The translations under genes and the position numbers were made by a program. From Parapedobacter indicus (GTDB lineage: Bacteria; Bacteroidota; Bacteroidia; Sphingobacteriales; Sphingobacteriaceae), in assembly GCF_900113765.1 (NCBI RefSeq), contig NZ_FOQO01000005.1:1-64000 (forward strand): a stretch of DNA of 64,000 nucleotides. Direction: 5' to 3'. The notes under the pieces are model-generated. The model searched no databases. It was given only the letters and a program-made list of their open reading frames with translations, and had not been told where the DNA came from. This document shows positions 37,700 through 47,005 of the stretch, one piece after another (positions within the stretch are counted from its first letter, which is position 1; the number at the start of each line of letters is the position of its first letter).

Positions 37700-38365
37700 T
37701 TATTTTACAACCTGACCATCTAACAGTTCAATAATCCGGTTGCCATATTCGGCATTTTTCTCCGAATGCGTCACTTGTATAATGGTCACACCATCTTCCT
37801 CATTCAGGCGTTTGAACAGGTCCATGATTTCTTCGCCCTGTTTCGAATTCAGGTTGCCCGTTGGTTCGTCGGCCAATAATAGTTTGGGGGTCGTGGCTAA
37901 AGCCCGTGCAATACCCACCAATTGCTGCTGACCTCCGGATAACTGGGTCGGGAAAAGGTCCTTTTTACCTACGATGCCAAACCGGTCGATTAGATCTGCG
38001 ACAATCGCTTTCCGTTCACTGCTTTTTAAATTTTTGTAAATAAGTGGCGTCTCAATATTCTCGTATACCGTTAGTTCGTCGATCAGGTGATACGCTTGGA
38101 ATACAAAGCCTATGTATTGTTTGTAAAGGGCTGAACGCTGTTTCTCCTTCAATCCGAGTACATTTTCGCCCATAAAGGAATAGGCTCCTTCATCCGGCTC
38201 ATCCAAGAGTCCCAAAATGTGGAGCAAGGTGGATTTACCCGATCCCGAAGGCCCCATGATAGACACAAACTCGCCCTCGGCGATATGAAGATTGACATCT
38301 TTGAGTACAAATGAGCGGTTGCCCCCTACATTGTACCATTTGAATATGCTGCTTAATTGAATCAT
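37700..38365 (-). CDS. ABC transporter ATP-binding protein (LolD/MacB type)
   Basis: A 221-aa ATPase of the group that drives FtsX-like permeases. Walker A is GPSGSGKST (38-46), signature LSGGQQQLVGIARAL, Walker B LLLADEPTGNL and the H-loop HSEKN. LSGGQQQ with a third Gln and Leu-Val is a mild variant of the usual LSGGQQQRV. No permease is adjacent; the FtsX-type permease at 40122-42488 on the same strand is a candidate partner. Convergent with the S41 gene. Confidence 0.92.
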   Translation of the reverse strand: MIQLSSIFKWYNVGGNRSFVLKDVNLHIAEGEFVSIMGPSGSGKSTLLHILGLLDEPDEGAYSFMGENVLGLKEKQRSALYKQYIGFVFQAYHLIDELTVYENIETPLIYKNLKSSERKAIVADLIDRFGIVGKKDLFPTQLSGGQQQLVGIARALATTPKLLLADEPTGNLNSKQGEEIMDLFKRLNEEDGVTIIQVTHSEKNAEYGNRIIELLDGQVVK

Positions 38366-38380
38366 TCTTTGCCTTTGTTT

Positions 38381-38465
38381 TCAGCAATCGGCTGTCAGCT
38401 ATCGGATATCGGCTGATTGCCGAATGCTTATTCTGATTACCGATTGCCGATAGTTAATTGCCGAC
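38381..38465. repeat. Nested short inverted repeats (ATCGG / CCGAT)
   Basis: ATCGG occurs three times in the left half and CCGA(T) four times in the right half of 85 nt. CTATCGG (38399-38405) pairs with CCGATAG (38447-38453), and TCGGC/GCCGA (38409-38423) forms a smaller hairpin inside. It lies in the 5' region of the ABC ATPase gene and may fold in RNA or represent a small intergenic repeat. Confidence 0.5.
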
Positions 38466-38566
38466 ACCCATCAAATATATTAAATATCATGTTCCCCTGC
38501 CAAAATCTCTCCATTACTGTAAATAGCTGTTAAACAGTTGCATACTTTGCAGCATTATCAGATGGT

Positions 38567-38603
38567 GTCCGATTCCGAACAACTTGTTGTACGATTTCGA
38601 ACA
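38567..38603 (+). promoter_or_regulatory. Two-dyad operator-like motif, copy A
   Basis: GTCCGATTCCGAAC, 7 nt, TGTACGATTTCGAACA. Both halves are imperfect palindromes. The same arrangement with 26 of 30 bases identical and the same 7-nt gap occurs inverted at 42642-42678. Copy A points to the MFS gene, whose ATG is 136 nt further on. Confidence 0.65.
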
Positions 38604-38739
38604 CTTCGATCACAACACCGAGGTACCGTTGTATCAGGTTAATATCATATTTTTCGCGTACACTACAGGATGCATACATCGCAAAAGAAAAATACGCTAC
38701 CTTTGTGTACTTTTTACACTAAGAGTTTACGGCATCACC

Positions 38740-39987
38740 ATGCAAGCAACAACAAAGAAAAGTTTAACGGCCCTTCTCCTCGGAGGATTAGGTATTGGCA
38801 TTACCGAATTCGTGATGATGGGATTACTAGAGGACATCGCACGCGATCTGGGTGTTGATATCCCCACGGCCGGACATTTAATCGCGGCCTACGCAGCAGG
38901 TGTGGTAATCGGGGCGCCACTGCTTGTAGTAATTGCCGGCAAATACCCACCCAAACGCATCCTCATTGGGTTGATGATACTCTTCACCGTTTTCAATGCC
39001 TTTACAGCATTTGCCCCCGGCTACGCTTCGCTACTCGTCTCACGGGTACTTGCAGGCCTCCCCCACGGCGCTTTTTTTGGTGTTGGTTCAGTGGTTGCCA
39101 GCCGGTTGGCCAGACCAGGTAAGGAGGCACAAGCTATCTCTATCATGTTTGCGGGCCTGACCATTGCCAACCTGATCGGAGTACCGTTAGGTACCTATAT
39201 CGGCCATCACTTCACCTGGCGATATTCGTTCACCATTGTGGTATTAGTCGGCCTCATCACCTTACTATCGCTGAAGCTATGGATGCCTGATATGCCCGCC
39301 AAGCAGGCGGCCAGTGTAAAAACACAACTGCGTTTCTTTCGGCGCCGTGAGGCCTGGCTAATCGTAGGAATGATCGCCATCGGCACAGGTGGGCTTTTTT
39401 CGTGGTATAGCTATATTTCGCCATTGATGACTAAGGTAGCGGGCTTCTCCGAATCATCGATGACGTACATCCTGATGCTGGCAGGCGTTGGCATGCTGGT
39501 CGGCAACCTACTGGGTGGCCGGTTGGCCGACCTCGTTTCGCCCGCAAAGGCGTCGCTTATACTCCTTGCCGGCATGGTCGTTGCCTTGGTGGCCCAGCAC
39601 TACCTAGCGGTGTATCCGATTGCCTCACTGGTCATGACATTCATTTTAGGCGGCATAGCCTTTGCACTGTCCGCCCCCATACAGATACTGATGATCAATA
39701 CGGCGAAAGGTTCAGAAATGCTGGCCGCTTCAGTTAGCCAAGCGAGTTTTAATATCGGGAATGCATTGGGTGCCTTTCTCGGCGGCCTTCCCATCGCCAT
39801 GGGCTATGGTTATGCATCACCGGAGTGGGTTGGCGCTGCCATGGCAGCGTGCGGAGCATTATTCGCATTGACGTTCATCTTACAACAAGCACGGAAAAGC
39901 TTCCTGCCATCCACACCTGTCGAAATCCTGCACGCACCTCAAGTTGCCTCCCCAAAGATAATGGAAGAAGAAGAGCCTGTCTTTTAA
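38740..39987 (+). CDS. MFS transporter (DHA1, AraJ-like efflux)
   Basis: A 415-aa inner-membrane exporter with 12 predicted membrane segments. The start MQATTKKSLTALLLGGLGIG followed by TEFVMMGLLEDIARDLGV is the hallmark of the AraJ/PbuE-like DHA1 group, which exports sugars, nucleosides or drugs. Motif A-like GKYPPKRIL lies between segments 2 and 3. A 52-residue upstream extension is open but unlike the family. TACCTTTG at 38698-38705 is a promoter candidate and the two-dyad motif lies further upstream. Substrate unknown. Confidence 0.9.
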   Translation: MQATTKKSLTALLLGGLGIGITEFVMMGLLEDIARDLGVDIPTAGHLIAAYAAGVVIGAPLLVVIAGKYPPKRILIGLMILFTVFNAFTAFAPGYASLLVSRVLAGLPHGAFFGVGSVVASRLARPGKEAQAISIMFAGLTIANLIGVPLGTYIGHHFTWRYSFTIVVLVGLITLLSLKLWMPDMPAKQAASVKTQLRFFRRREAWLIVGMIAIGTGGLFSWYSYISPLMTKVAGFSESSMTYILMLAGVGMLVGNLLGGRLADLVSPAKASLILLAGMVVALVAQHYLAVYPIASLVMTFILGGIAFALSAPIQILMINTAKGSEMLAASVSQASFNIGNALGAFLGGLPIAMGYGYASPEWVGAAMAACGALFALTFILQQARKSFLPSTPVEILHAPQVASPKIMEEEEPVF

Positions 39988-40121
39988 CAACCGTATCCAA
40001 TACAACGTGCCGAGCGATGGTTTTACCTGCGGATTAGTCCAGAATGCCAACGACTGATCTGCTCGGATAGTTAAGTCACCCCAAGCCGCCTGTGGTTATA
40101 TCGAGCCGTGATAGGGCGTAT

Positions 40122-42488
40122 TTACTCATCTCGTAAACTATCCACTGGATTAGCCCGCGCGGCACGTACGGATTGGTATGTGACGGTAAACAATACGATC
40201 AGCAGTGCCAAGATACCGGCCAATGCGAACATCCACCAGTGCACCTCGATGCGATAGGCAAACGTATCAAGCCAACGTTCTATCAGTAGATACGCCAACG
40301 GCAATGCAATCAAACTTCCCCATATAAAAACCCTAAAAAACGGCTTGTTGAGCTGCATAAACAACTCACTCACGGATGCACCAAGCACTTTGCGGATACT
40401 TATCTCCTTCTGCCGGATGCTGATGCTGTAGGCCGACATGCTGAAGAGTCCCATTACGGCAATGGCAATGGATAAAACTGTAAAAGCGCTGAAGGCCGCC
40501 TCCAACTGCTCTTGTTGCGCATACAACGCTGCATATTTCTGCTCGATGAACTCATAACGGAAATGTTCACCGTCCAACCTATTAATGGATTTCCAATTTT
40601 TTTCCAGGGCGGCCAATGTCTGTTGTGTCGTACCGGGCTTGGCTTTGACCAGAATCTCCGTTTTAAACTGTCCACACGCATTGGTGATGGAATAGACCGT
40701 TGGACGCACCAATTTTTCGAAGCCCTGCATCCTGCTGTCTTTCACCACACCCACAATTTGGAAATCAGTATCACACCCACGGATGGTCTGCCCGATGGGG
40801 TTTTGCATCCCAAACGCCTTGACCAGCGTTTCATTGACAACGGCTCCATTCGCGGAATCGGCCGCAAAAGTCTCCGTAAACGACCTACCCTGTAATACTT
40901 CCATACCCATTGTTTCCACATAGTCGAAATCTACTGCTAGGTGGTCTGCTTTGCGCACCTGGTCCACATGTTGGAATTCCTTTTCTGCGGGGCCTATTCC
41001 CCCGGGCGTGCTTGTCGCCACTGTCGCATATACGATACCGGGATAGGCTTGCATCCGGTCACGGAAAGGTTTAAAATCTGCCGGGTTGTTGAGCAGCGCC
41101 GTATTCTTGATGTATATCACCTGCGCCGGCTCAAACCCTTTGTCCCCATCCCGCACATAATTCAGTTGCTTGTTGAGGATAAGCATTCCAAAGATAAATA
41201 CCATCGCTATGACAAACTGGAAGGTCAATAGCGCGTGGCGGAACCAAGCTGTGCGATGACTGGTCTGGAAGTTACCTTTCAGGATCGTTACCGGATGGTA
41301 GCCGGAAAGAATGACAGCGGGATAGACCCCGGATATCAGTGCGGTAAGCGCGGCTGCCGTTAGCAATTGCCAAGCGATCCTGCCATTCACGACAGAAGCG
41401 GCGAGGTCATAAGCCAGCCATTTTTGCAGCCCATTCCTGCAAAGTACCACCAGGCCCCATGCAAGGACGGCAGCAAGCAGGCATTGAAGCAAAACCTCAC
41501 CCATGAATTGCAGAGTCAACCGACTCCGGCTCACTCCAAATACTTTCTTCAGACCGATTTCCTTTGCCCGTTTATGGGCTTGCGCGATCATGAGGTTGGC
41601 AAAATTGATACCGGCCAACAATAAAATGACTCCCGACAAGATCCCCAATGCCCATATGGTAATATAGCCGGTGTTCGAGCCGTGCTGCGGCCGCAAGTGT
41701 AAATTTTTTAACGGATCAAGATACGCGTCTCCCTTAGCAAATGCGGAGGTAACGGTATGGTGCTGTTGCGAAATTTCCTGCTTGTAGAGTTCGTTGATCT
41801 TATGGCCCAATAACGCGATATCCGTGCCCGGTTTTACTTGAATGTAGGTTTGGTATTGAAGCGGATCACCCAGATTGTCGCCGGCAAGGTCCGGTTTGAA
41901 AAAAATGGCTTCATAGGTTAAGTTAGACAATCCGCGTTCTTTGGTGATGCCGTGGATGTTATAAACCAAACCACTCTCTTTACTTTGAAGTGCAATCTGC
42001 CGAGGCTCAAATACCCGTTCGGAATCTTGCGGAAACAACGCATTTGCAATCCCGGATGTTACCAGATTCACTTCGGGTTGCTCTTCGTCCGCGAGGCTTA
42101 CGCCATGCGCTGCGATGCCAAACATCGTTGCAATGGAAAGATCCGCTGCCTTCCAGTCTTTTACAATGACTTCGCCATCATTGTGTATAAAGGGCATCTC
42201 CCAAGGAAAATAGGATACCCTTCCTACTTCCACTACCTCAGGCAGCTTCGCTTTGATGGCCGTTGCCAACGCCGGCGGCGTAAGATCAGTACGGCTCCCC
42301 TGATAGGAAAGTCCCACAAGGTAAATGTTCGCATAGTTTGGATTCCATTTATCATAGCTTGTTTCCCGGTTAATGTACAGGTAAGCAAGAATGAAACCAG
42401 CAAATCCCAAAGCCAAACCGAGGATATTGAATGCCGTAAACAGTCTTGATCGCAGTACACTGCGCCACGCAATCTTCAGGTTATTCAT
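40122..42488 (-). CDS. FtsX/MacB-type ABC transporter permease
   Basis: A 788-aa permease of the large Bacteroidota ABC3 type. An N-terminal membrane segment (FTAFNILGLALGFAGFILAY) is followed by a MacB_PCD periplasmic domain, three membrane segments, a second periplasmic domain (MGMEVLQGRSF) and a last FtsX bundle (ISIRQKEISIRKVLGASVSE, then the final NPVDSLRDE). The duplicated IGLKKVFG / ISIRKVLG coupling motifs contact the ATPase. Such permeases move peptides, lipoproteins or drugs by mechanotransmission. The ATPase is probably the gene at 37700-38365 or encoded elsewhere. Convergent with the MFS gene. Confidence 0.92.
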   Translation of the reverse strand: MNNLKIAWRSVLRSRLFTAFNILGLALGFAGFILAYLYINRETSYDKWNPNYANIYLVGLSYQGSRTDLTPPALATAIKAKLPEVVEVGRVSYFPWEMPFIHNDGEVIVKDWKAADLSIATMFGIAAHGVSLADEEQPEVNLVTSGIANALFPQDSERVFEPRQIALQSKESGLVYNIHGITKERGLSNLTYEAIFFKPDLAGDNLGDPLQYQTYIQVKPGTDIALLGHKINELYKQEISQQHHTVTSAFAKGDAYLDPLKNLHLRPQHGSNTGYITIWALGILSGVILLLAGINFANLMIAQAHKRAKEIGLKKVFGVSRSRLTLQFMGEVLLQCLLAAVLAWGLVVLCRNGLQKWLAYDLAASVVNGRIAWQLLTAAALTALISGVYPAVILSGYHPVTILKGNFQTSHRTAWFRHALLTFQFVIAMVFIFGMLILNKQLNYVRDGDKGFEPAQVIYIKNTALLNNPADFKPFRDRMQAYPGIVYATVATSTPGGIGPAEKEFQHVDQVRKADHLAVDFDYVETMGMEVLQGRSFTETFAADSANGAVVNETLVKAFGMQNPIGQTIRGCDTDFQIVGVVKDSRMQGFEKLVRPTVYSITNACGQFKTEILVKAKPGTTQQTLAALEKNWKSINRLDGEHFRYEFIEQKYAALYAQQEQLEAAFSAFTVLSIAIAVMGLFSMSAYSISIRQKEISIRKVLGASVSELFMQLNKPFFRVFIWGSLIALPLAYLLIERWLDTFAYRIEVHWWMFALAGILALLIVLFTVTYQSVRAARANPVDSLRDE

Positions 42489-42814
42489 ACGTATGGTTCT
42501 TGTTATACTACATGGATCCGTTCACAACCGGTTTTCCACAAATACCTTCATAATTCGCCACTATTTTTTTACACGAAATTCATTCCCAAATAGTTAACAA
42601 GCTGTCTTCCAAAGCCTCGCGACAGGCCATATACCAAAAAATGTTCGATATCGAACAGTAGAGTGTCCGGATTCGGACGGTTTGTCGATTAAAACCCATT
42701 GCCTCAGCGGCAAATCGCCGAGCACTGTTAGCAGAACTAGGGGTTTATAATCTGGCTGCCATGCCGGAAAACAGGGTTTCGGCGGCTACATCTGTCGCTG
42801 AACGAAAGACCTTG
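42489..42814. other. Intergenic region upstream of the ABC permease
   Basis: This 326-nt gap holds the second two-dyad motif (42642-42678) and a weak TGG-N8-TTG sigma54-like pair on the minus strand (42525-42538), without other support. No gene is seen. The rest, 42679-42814, holds nothing recognised. Confidence 0.6.
42642..42678 (-). promoter_or_regulatory. Two-dyad operator-like motif, copy B
   Basis: On the minus strand: GTCCGAATCCGGAC, 7 nt, TGTTCGATATCGAACA, the last being a perfect 16-bp palindrome. It is the counterpart of the motif at 38567-38603 and points to the ABC permease, whose ATG is 153 nt further on. Confidence 0.7.
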
Positions 42815-43360
42815 CTATTTCAGCAGTCCCAGATGCATCAATGCATAGAAAAGTGCGGCTGTATGTAAGGCCTGCCCAAATTGGTTCCCGATCAGTAATT
42901 GTTTCAATTCCTCAGGCGTTACCAAAAGGACTTCAATCTCTTCCTGCTCATCAAGATCCTGCTCCTGCACCTTCACACCACCGGTTAGCAAGTATGTATA
43001 CGTACGGTTATTTGCCGTCGCGGGATTGGGAAAAAGCGTGGCTAATTCCTCTATGGTATCAAACCGATAACCGGTTTCCTCCAGCATCTCCCGGGCAGAC
43101 GCAGTGGGAGCATCCTCACCGGGGTCAATGACTCCGCCGGGGATCTCGAGCACATCCTGTGCGACACCATGCCGGTATTGCTTGACGAGAATAAACTGAT
43201 TGTCGGCGGTAAGTGCCACCATGTTCACCCAGTCGGGATACTCCAACACATAATACTCAGGTACCACATGGCCGTTGGGCATGCGGCATACATCTTTACG
43301 CAGCACGGCCCAAGGCGCCTGTACCAAATATTCGGATGAAAGCGTTTCCCAGTGCAGCAT
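42815..43360 (-). CDS. Nudix hydrolase, ADP-ribose pyrophosphatase-like
   Basis: A 181-aa enzyme hydrolysing a nucleoside diphosphate linked to another group, probably ADP-ribose or a nucleotide sugar. The Nudix box is at residues 75-97: GGVIDPGEDAPTASAREMLE followed by ETG, matching Gx5Ex7REx2EExG. The N-terminal beta-rich half (VPEYYVLEYPDWVNMVAL, FILVKQYRHG) fits the ADP-ribose pyrophosphatase group. It follows the phosphosugar mutase gene by 2 nt, so the two are cotranscribed. Confidence 0.88.
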   Translation of the reverse strand: MLHWETLSSEYLVQAPWAVLRKDVCRMPNGHVVPEYYVLEYPDWVNMVALTADNQFILVKQYRHGVAQDVLEIPGGVIDPGEDAPTASAREMLEETGYRFDTIEELATLFPNPATANNRTYTYLLTGGVKVQEQDLDEQEEIEVLLVTPEELKQLLIGNQFGQALHTAALFYALMHLGLLK

Positions 43361-43362
43361 AA

Positions 43363-45102
43363 TCAGGCAATGTCTTTCATGATACGGTCTACCCGATCTT
43401 CAAGCTCCTGGCCTATGCGATCAAAATCTGCAGCATTGCCAAGCGGCTGCCGTACACTGCAATAAAATTTGATCTTGGGCTCGGTGCCAGAGGGACGGGC
43501 TGAGATTACGTCGCCATCTACGGTGATAAATTGCAACACGTCCGATTTGGGCAGGTTGATTACCTCCCGCTTGCCCGTTTTGAGGTTGTACGATTCACTG
43601 CTTTCGTAATCTTTTATTTCGGCTACATCAATACCCCCAAGGGTCTGCGGCGGATTGCTCCGCAGGCGTTCCATCATGGCCTTGATTTCTTCCGCACCGG
43701 CTTTTCCTTTTTTGGTCAACGAAATTAATTTCTCTTTATAATAACCATGTTGTACATAGAGGTCTATCAACGCATCAAACAAGGTTTTGCCTTGGTCTTT
43801 GTAATAAGCTGCCATTTCGGCGATGAACACGGCCGATACTACCGCGTCCTTATCACGTACCAACTCGCCTACCAGGTAGCCATAGCTTTCCTCGCCGCCC
43901 ACGAGAAAACGGCCTTGTCCGTTTTTCGATGTAATCAGCTCGCCAATGTACTTAAAGCCTGTGAGGGTATCGTAATATGTCACACCGTATTGTTTCGCGA
44001 TATCCGCAATCAGGCTCGTGGTTACAATCGTTTTCACTACATAATCATCAGGCCGCAAATCGCCCTGCTCCTTTTTGGCCGACAGTACGTAGTTGACCAA
44101 CAGGCTACCGATCTGGTTGCCATTGAGTAGCTGGTATTCACCCCGGCTATTTTTCACCGCTGCCCCTACGCGATCGGCATCCGGATCAGTAGCAAAGATT
44201 ACATCTGCGCCGATGCGTTCTCCTGCGTTTACCGCCAAGGACATTGCTTCCTCTTCCTCCGGGTTTGGATAGATGACCGTCGGAAAATTTCCATCTGGTT
44301 CGGCTTGCGCTTCTACGACATGTACATTGACAAACCCCCAACGTTGTAAGGCGGGTGGAACCAACGTAACACCCGTACCATGGATGGGTGAGTAAACAAT
44401 TTTCAAGTCCTTTTGGCGCGCTACGGTCTCCGGCCGGATAGTCAAGGCTTCAATGGCATTCAGGTACGCATCATCCATTTCCTTTCCCAACAGATGAATA
44501 TTGGCTTCATTTGGAGTAAATTTGATTTCGTCCGGACCTTCGATGGCATATACCTCTTTAATCACATTTTTATCGTGAGGCGGCACCAGCTGTCCGCCGT
44601 CGTTCCAATACGCTTTATAGCCGTTGTATTCTTTAGGGTTGTGCGAAGCCGTCAGCATAACGCCTGCTTGGCAACTCAGGTGCCGAACGGCAAACGACAG
44701 ATGGGGAGTGGGGCGCAATTCGGAAAAGAGGTATACCTGAATACCATTTGCAGAAAACACATCCGCCACCAGCCGTGCGAACGATTGGGAGTTGTTTCGG
44801 CTATCAAAAGAAATAGCCACTTTTATCGTTTGTCCAGCATAAGTCTTAAGCAAGTAATTGCTCAACCCCTGTGTAGCCCGGCCGATGGTATATTTATTCA
44901 TCCGGTTGGTGCCCACGCCCATGATGCCGCGCAGGCCTCCCGTGCCAAATTCAAGATCTTTGTAAAAGCTATCCGTCAGCTCAGTATATTGCTGTGTGTC
45001 AAATAATTCCTTTACGGCTGCTATCGTAGCTTCATCATATGGCGCACGCAGCCAAACATCGGCACGTGCCTGGATCGCCGGATCTAAATTCGTTGTCGTC
45101 AT
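43363..45102 (-). CDS. Phospho-sugar mutase (phosphoglucomutase/phosphomannomutase)
   Basis: A 579-aa alpha-D-phosphohexomutase interconverting hexose 1- and 6-phosphates. The phosphoserine loop is LTASHNPKEYNG (S153), the metal loop ATDPDADRVG, the sugar loop GGEESYG and the phosphate-binding loop RPSGTEPKIKFY. Length and the GTGGLRGIMGVGTNRMN segment match the long, PGM2-like group. An upstream ATG at 45129 would add MFEKERNLT; the family starts at MTTTNLDPAI. Glucose versus mannose specificity is not decided by sequence. Confidence 0.9.
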   Translation of the reverse strand: MTTTNLDPAIQARADVWLRAPYDEATIAAVKELFDTQQYTELTDSFYKDLEFGTGGLRGIMGVGTNRMNKYTIGRATQGLSNYLLKTYAGQTIKVAISFDSRNNSQSFARLVADVFSANGIQVYLFSELRPTPHLSFAVRHLSCQAGVMLTASHNPKEYNGYKAYWNDGGQLVPPHDKNVIKEVYAIEGPDEIKFTPNEANIHLLGKEMDDAYLNAIEALTIRPETVARQKDLKIVYSPIHGTGVTLVPPALQRWGFVNVHVVEAQAEPDGNFPTVIYPNPEEEEAMSLAVNAGERIGADVIFATDPDADRVGAAVKNSRGEYQLLNGNQIGSLLVNYVLSAKKEQGDLRPDDYVVKTIVTTSLIADIAKQYGVTYYDTLTGFKYIGELITSKNGQGRFLVGGEESYGYLVGELVRDKDAVVSAVFIAEMAAYYKDQGKTLFDALIDLYVQHGYYKEKLISLTKKGKAGAEEIKAMMERLRSNPPQTLGGIDVAEIKDYESSESYNLKTGKREVINLPKSDVLQFITVDGDVISARPSGTEPKIKFYCSVRQPLGNAADFDRIGQELEDRVDRIMKDIA

Positions 45103-45243
45103 GGTCAAGTTTCTTTCCTTTTCAAACATATATAAAATGCGCGGTATTCACGAAATCCTATCTAACAAAAATAAATCCAAACATGTGTCGGATCGTTGGA
45201 TTTCCGTTTTCGGCAAAAACTGCCCAATTGGTGGGCAACAAAA

Positions 45244-46671
45244 CTAATGAGAAGCGTGAGATACGTTCTCTTTTGAAAAAAGTACGGCGGGATTATCCGG
45301 TTTACCGCCATTATACAGTGGCAATGTGAGGAAAAAAACGGAGCCTTTGCCCAGTTCGCTTTCTACCCAGATCGTTCCATTTAATCGGATCGTAAGCTCT
45401 CGGCATAAAAATAGCCCCAACCCGATTCCCTTTTCGCTTTCCGTGCCATATGTGGATTGGATGCGACCTTCAAATATGTTTTTTGCATCTTCATCGGTCA
45501 TGCCAACGCCGTCGTCACGGACCAAAATCGTGCACTCATTCACTGCCCGATCTTCAACCACCGATACGTTTATCGTACCTTTTTGAGGGGTAAACTTAAG
45601 CGCATTATTTATCAGATTCCGGACAATCACCTCCAACATTTCAGCATCTGCAAGCACTTTAATTCCTTTCCTGGTATTCAATTGGATTGTGATGTCCTTT
45701 TTCTCCGCTATAAATCCCTGCACATCCAATACACGTTCGATAATCATAGTGGGGTCTACCCAAGTAAGCAGGGGGTTAATGCCCTTAATTTGTCCCGACA
45801 CCCAAGCGAGTACGTTGTTCAACAGGGCGGATGTATTGTGGGCAGCAATTAACAGTTCTCCGTTCAGTTTTTTCTTCATATTAGAAGAGAGATCTTCTTT
45901 CGTAAGAATTTCGAGCGTACCGGTCATCGCGTTCAACGGATTTCTTAGGTCATGCCCCAGGATGGATATCAACTCGATTTTTTCACGGTTTGCCTTTTGC
46001 AATAATCTATTCTGTGATTTAATCCGTTTGTTCTGACTTTCAATCTGCCTCGCCCGAAGTTCCGCAGCCGCCCGTTCCCGTTCATATGCTTTTCGAAGAT
46101 AGCTGGTTGCAGCAAAAACACAAATAATAATGATTGGGAAGGACGTTGTCAAATCGATAAAACGTGAACTTTTCGAATCGTAAGTTGTGATCACAACAGA
46201 TGGATAGGCATATTCGATGACCAACAGACCAACCGGTAAAATGAGGTGCAATCCCGTCCAAACCCAATGAAGCTGCTGTGCAGTGAACGCGATCTGAAGC
46301 AGATAGGTTAACAGAAAAAAATAAAGCGCTGGCCCCGCGTTCCCGCCATTGTAAAAATAGGTAAAGATAACAAGCAAATAACTATAGATGGCATATACAA
46401 TTAATCCCGCACGGTGTAAACCCCGGTAACGCGACAAAAAGAACATCGTGATAATCATGCCTTCGGTCACAATTAACCCAATAGCAATCTCCCACAGTCC
46501 GAGATAAAAGTCCAAGGGAATCAAAATCGCCAATAACAGCATCACGTACAGCGACACCACATTGAAACCGCGGTTTTCACGTGGTAACTCACCTGGCTTT
46601 CCGGTCAACTCCAGCCAGTAAGCCCTAAGCGAGTCAAAAGACGATTTAGTACGTTTGCCTTTCAATAGCAA
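45244..46671 (-). CDS. Membrane sensor histidine kinase
   Basis: A 475-aa histidine kinase. Six membrane segments (about residues 37-57, 59-80, 87-107, 113-130, 137-157, 176-194) form the sensor, followed by a coiled coil (195-235), HisKA with the phosphorylated H240 in ISILGHDLRNPL and HATPase_c with the N-box NNALKFTP, DDGVGM and GIGLGLFLCRE. No receiver or response-regulator gene is adjacent, so it is an orphan kinase in this window. The signal is unknown. Confidence 0.9.
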   Translation of the reverse strand: MLLKGKRTKSSFDSLRAYWLELTGKPGELPRENRGFNVVSLYVMLLLAILIPLDFYLGLWEIAIGLIVTEGMIITMFFLSRYRGLHRAGLIVYAIYSYLLVIFTYFYNGGNAGPALYFFLLTYLLQIAFTAQQLHWVWTGLHLILPVGLLVIEYAYPSVVITTYDSKSSRFIDLTTSFPIIIICVFAATSYLRKAYERERAAAELRARQIESQNKRIKSQNRLLQKANREKIELISILGHDLRNPLNAMTGTLEILTKEDLSSNMKKKLNGELLIAAHNTSALLNNVLAWVSGQIKGINPLLTWVDPTMIIERVLDVQGFIAEKKDITIQLNTRKGIKVLADAEMLEVIVRNLINNALKFTPQKGTINVSVVEDRAVNECTILVRDDGVGMTDEDAKNIFEGRIQSTYGTESEKGIGLGLFLCRELTIRLNGTIWVESELGKGSVFFLTLPLYNGGKPDNPAVLFSKENVSHASH

Positions 46672-46796
46672 TTTTTCAACTTAAAAGCACGGATTTACAA
46701 ACATAGCTGAAAATAGTTTAATTTTCACTCCTCTCTCGCCACTTTTCTGTAACTTTAGTTTATTCTTTGCACAGCATATGTTACATTCAACCGCAA

Positions 46797-46991
46797 ATGA
46801 AGTTTTTGTTTTTAGTGATCGTATTGTTATTTGTCGGAGGCTATCTCTGCACCTACGTTTTATCAAAAAATAACACACACGCTTTTTTGTCAGCCCACGC
46901 ACGCAACCGTGTCCGGAGTTTTGGGCTCACCTGCTTTTTTCTTGGAGTAGCGCTGTGTATGTTGATACTGTATGTCCGGATTCGGCGATAA
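46797..46991 (+). CDS. Small membrane protein of unknown function
   Basis: A 64-aa product with two hydrophobic segments (MKFLFLVIVLLFVGGYLCTY and FGLTCFFLGVALCMLILYV) separated by a polar loop, and a basic end RIRR. It is read divergently from the kinase gene. The frame is open 10 codons further upstream, but the ATG at 46797 gives a compact two-helix protein. I recognise no family. The two clear membrane helices make it a likely real gene. Confidence 0.5.
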   Translation: MKFLFLVIVLLFVGGYLCTYVLSKNNTHAFLSAHARNRVRSFGLTCFFLGVALCMLILYVRIRR

Positions 46992-47005
46992 TCCGTAGTA
47001 CAGAA

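Larger units (their letters stand above)
38366..38739. other. Regulatory gap between ABC ATPase and MFS gene
   Basis: This 374-nt stretch holds a nest of ATCGG/CCGAT inverted repeats (38381-38465), a two-dyad motif (38567-38603) and a TACCTTTG promoter box (38698-38705) 34 nt before the MFS ATG. The reading frame upstream of the MFS start is open to 38584 but lacks membrane-protein character and covers the dyads, so it is treated as non-coding. Confidence 0.6.

Noticed and set aside
38584..38739. 52-residue N-terminal extension of the MFS protein
   Set aside because: It lacks transporter character, covers the dyad motif and promoter box, and the family starts at the ATG at 38740.
42525..42538. 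Sigma54-like TGG-N8-TTG upstream of the ABC permease
   Set aside because: Lacks the GC of TTGC and the CACG after TGG; no counterpart is found before the MFS gene that shares the dyad motif.
38567..42678. Inverted motif copies read as terminal repeats of a transposon
   Set aside because: No transposase or target duplication, and similarity ends exactly at the dyads; regulatory sites explain it better.
46974..46987. Possible third copy of the GTCCGGATTCGG dyad
   Set aside because: It is in the last codons of the small membrane protein, lacks the second dyad and has no gene in the matching position.
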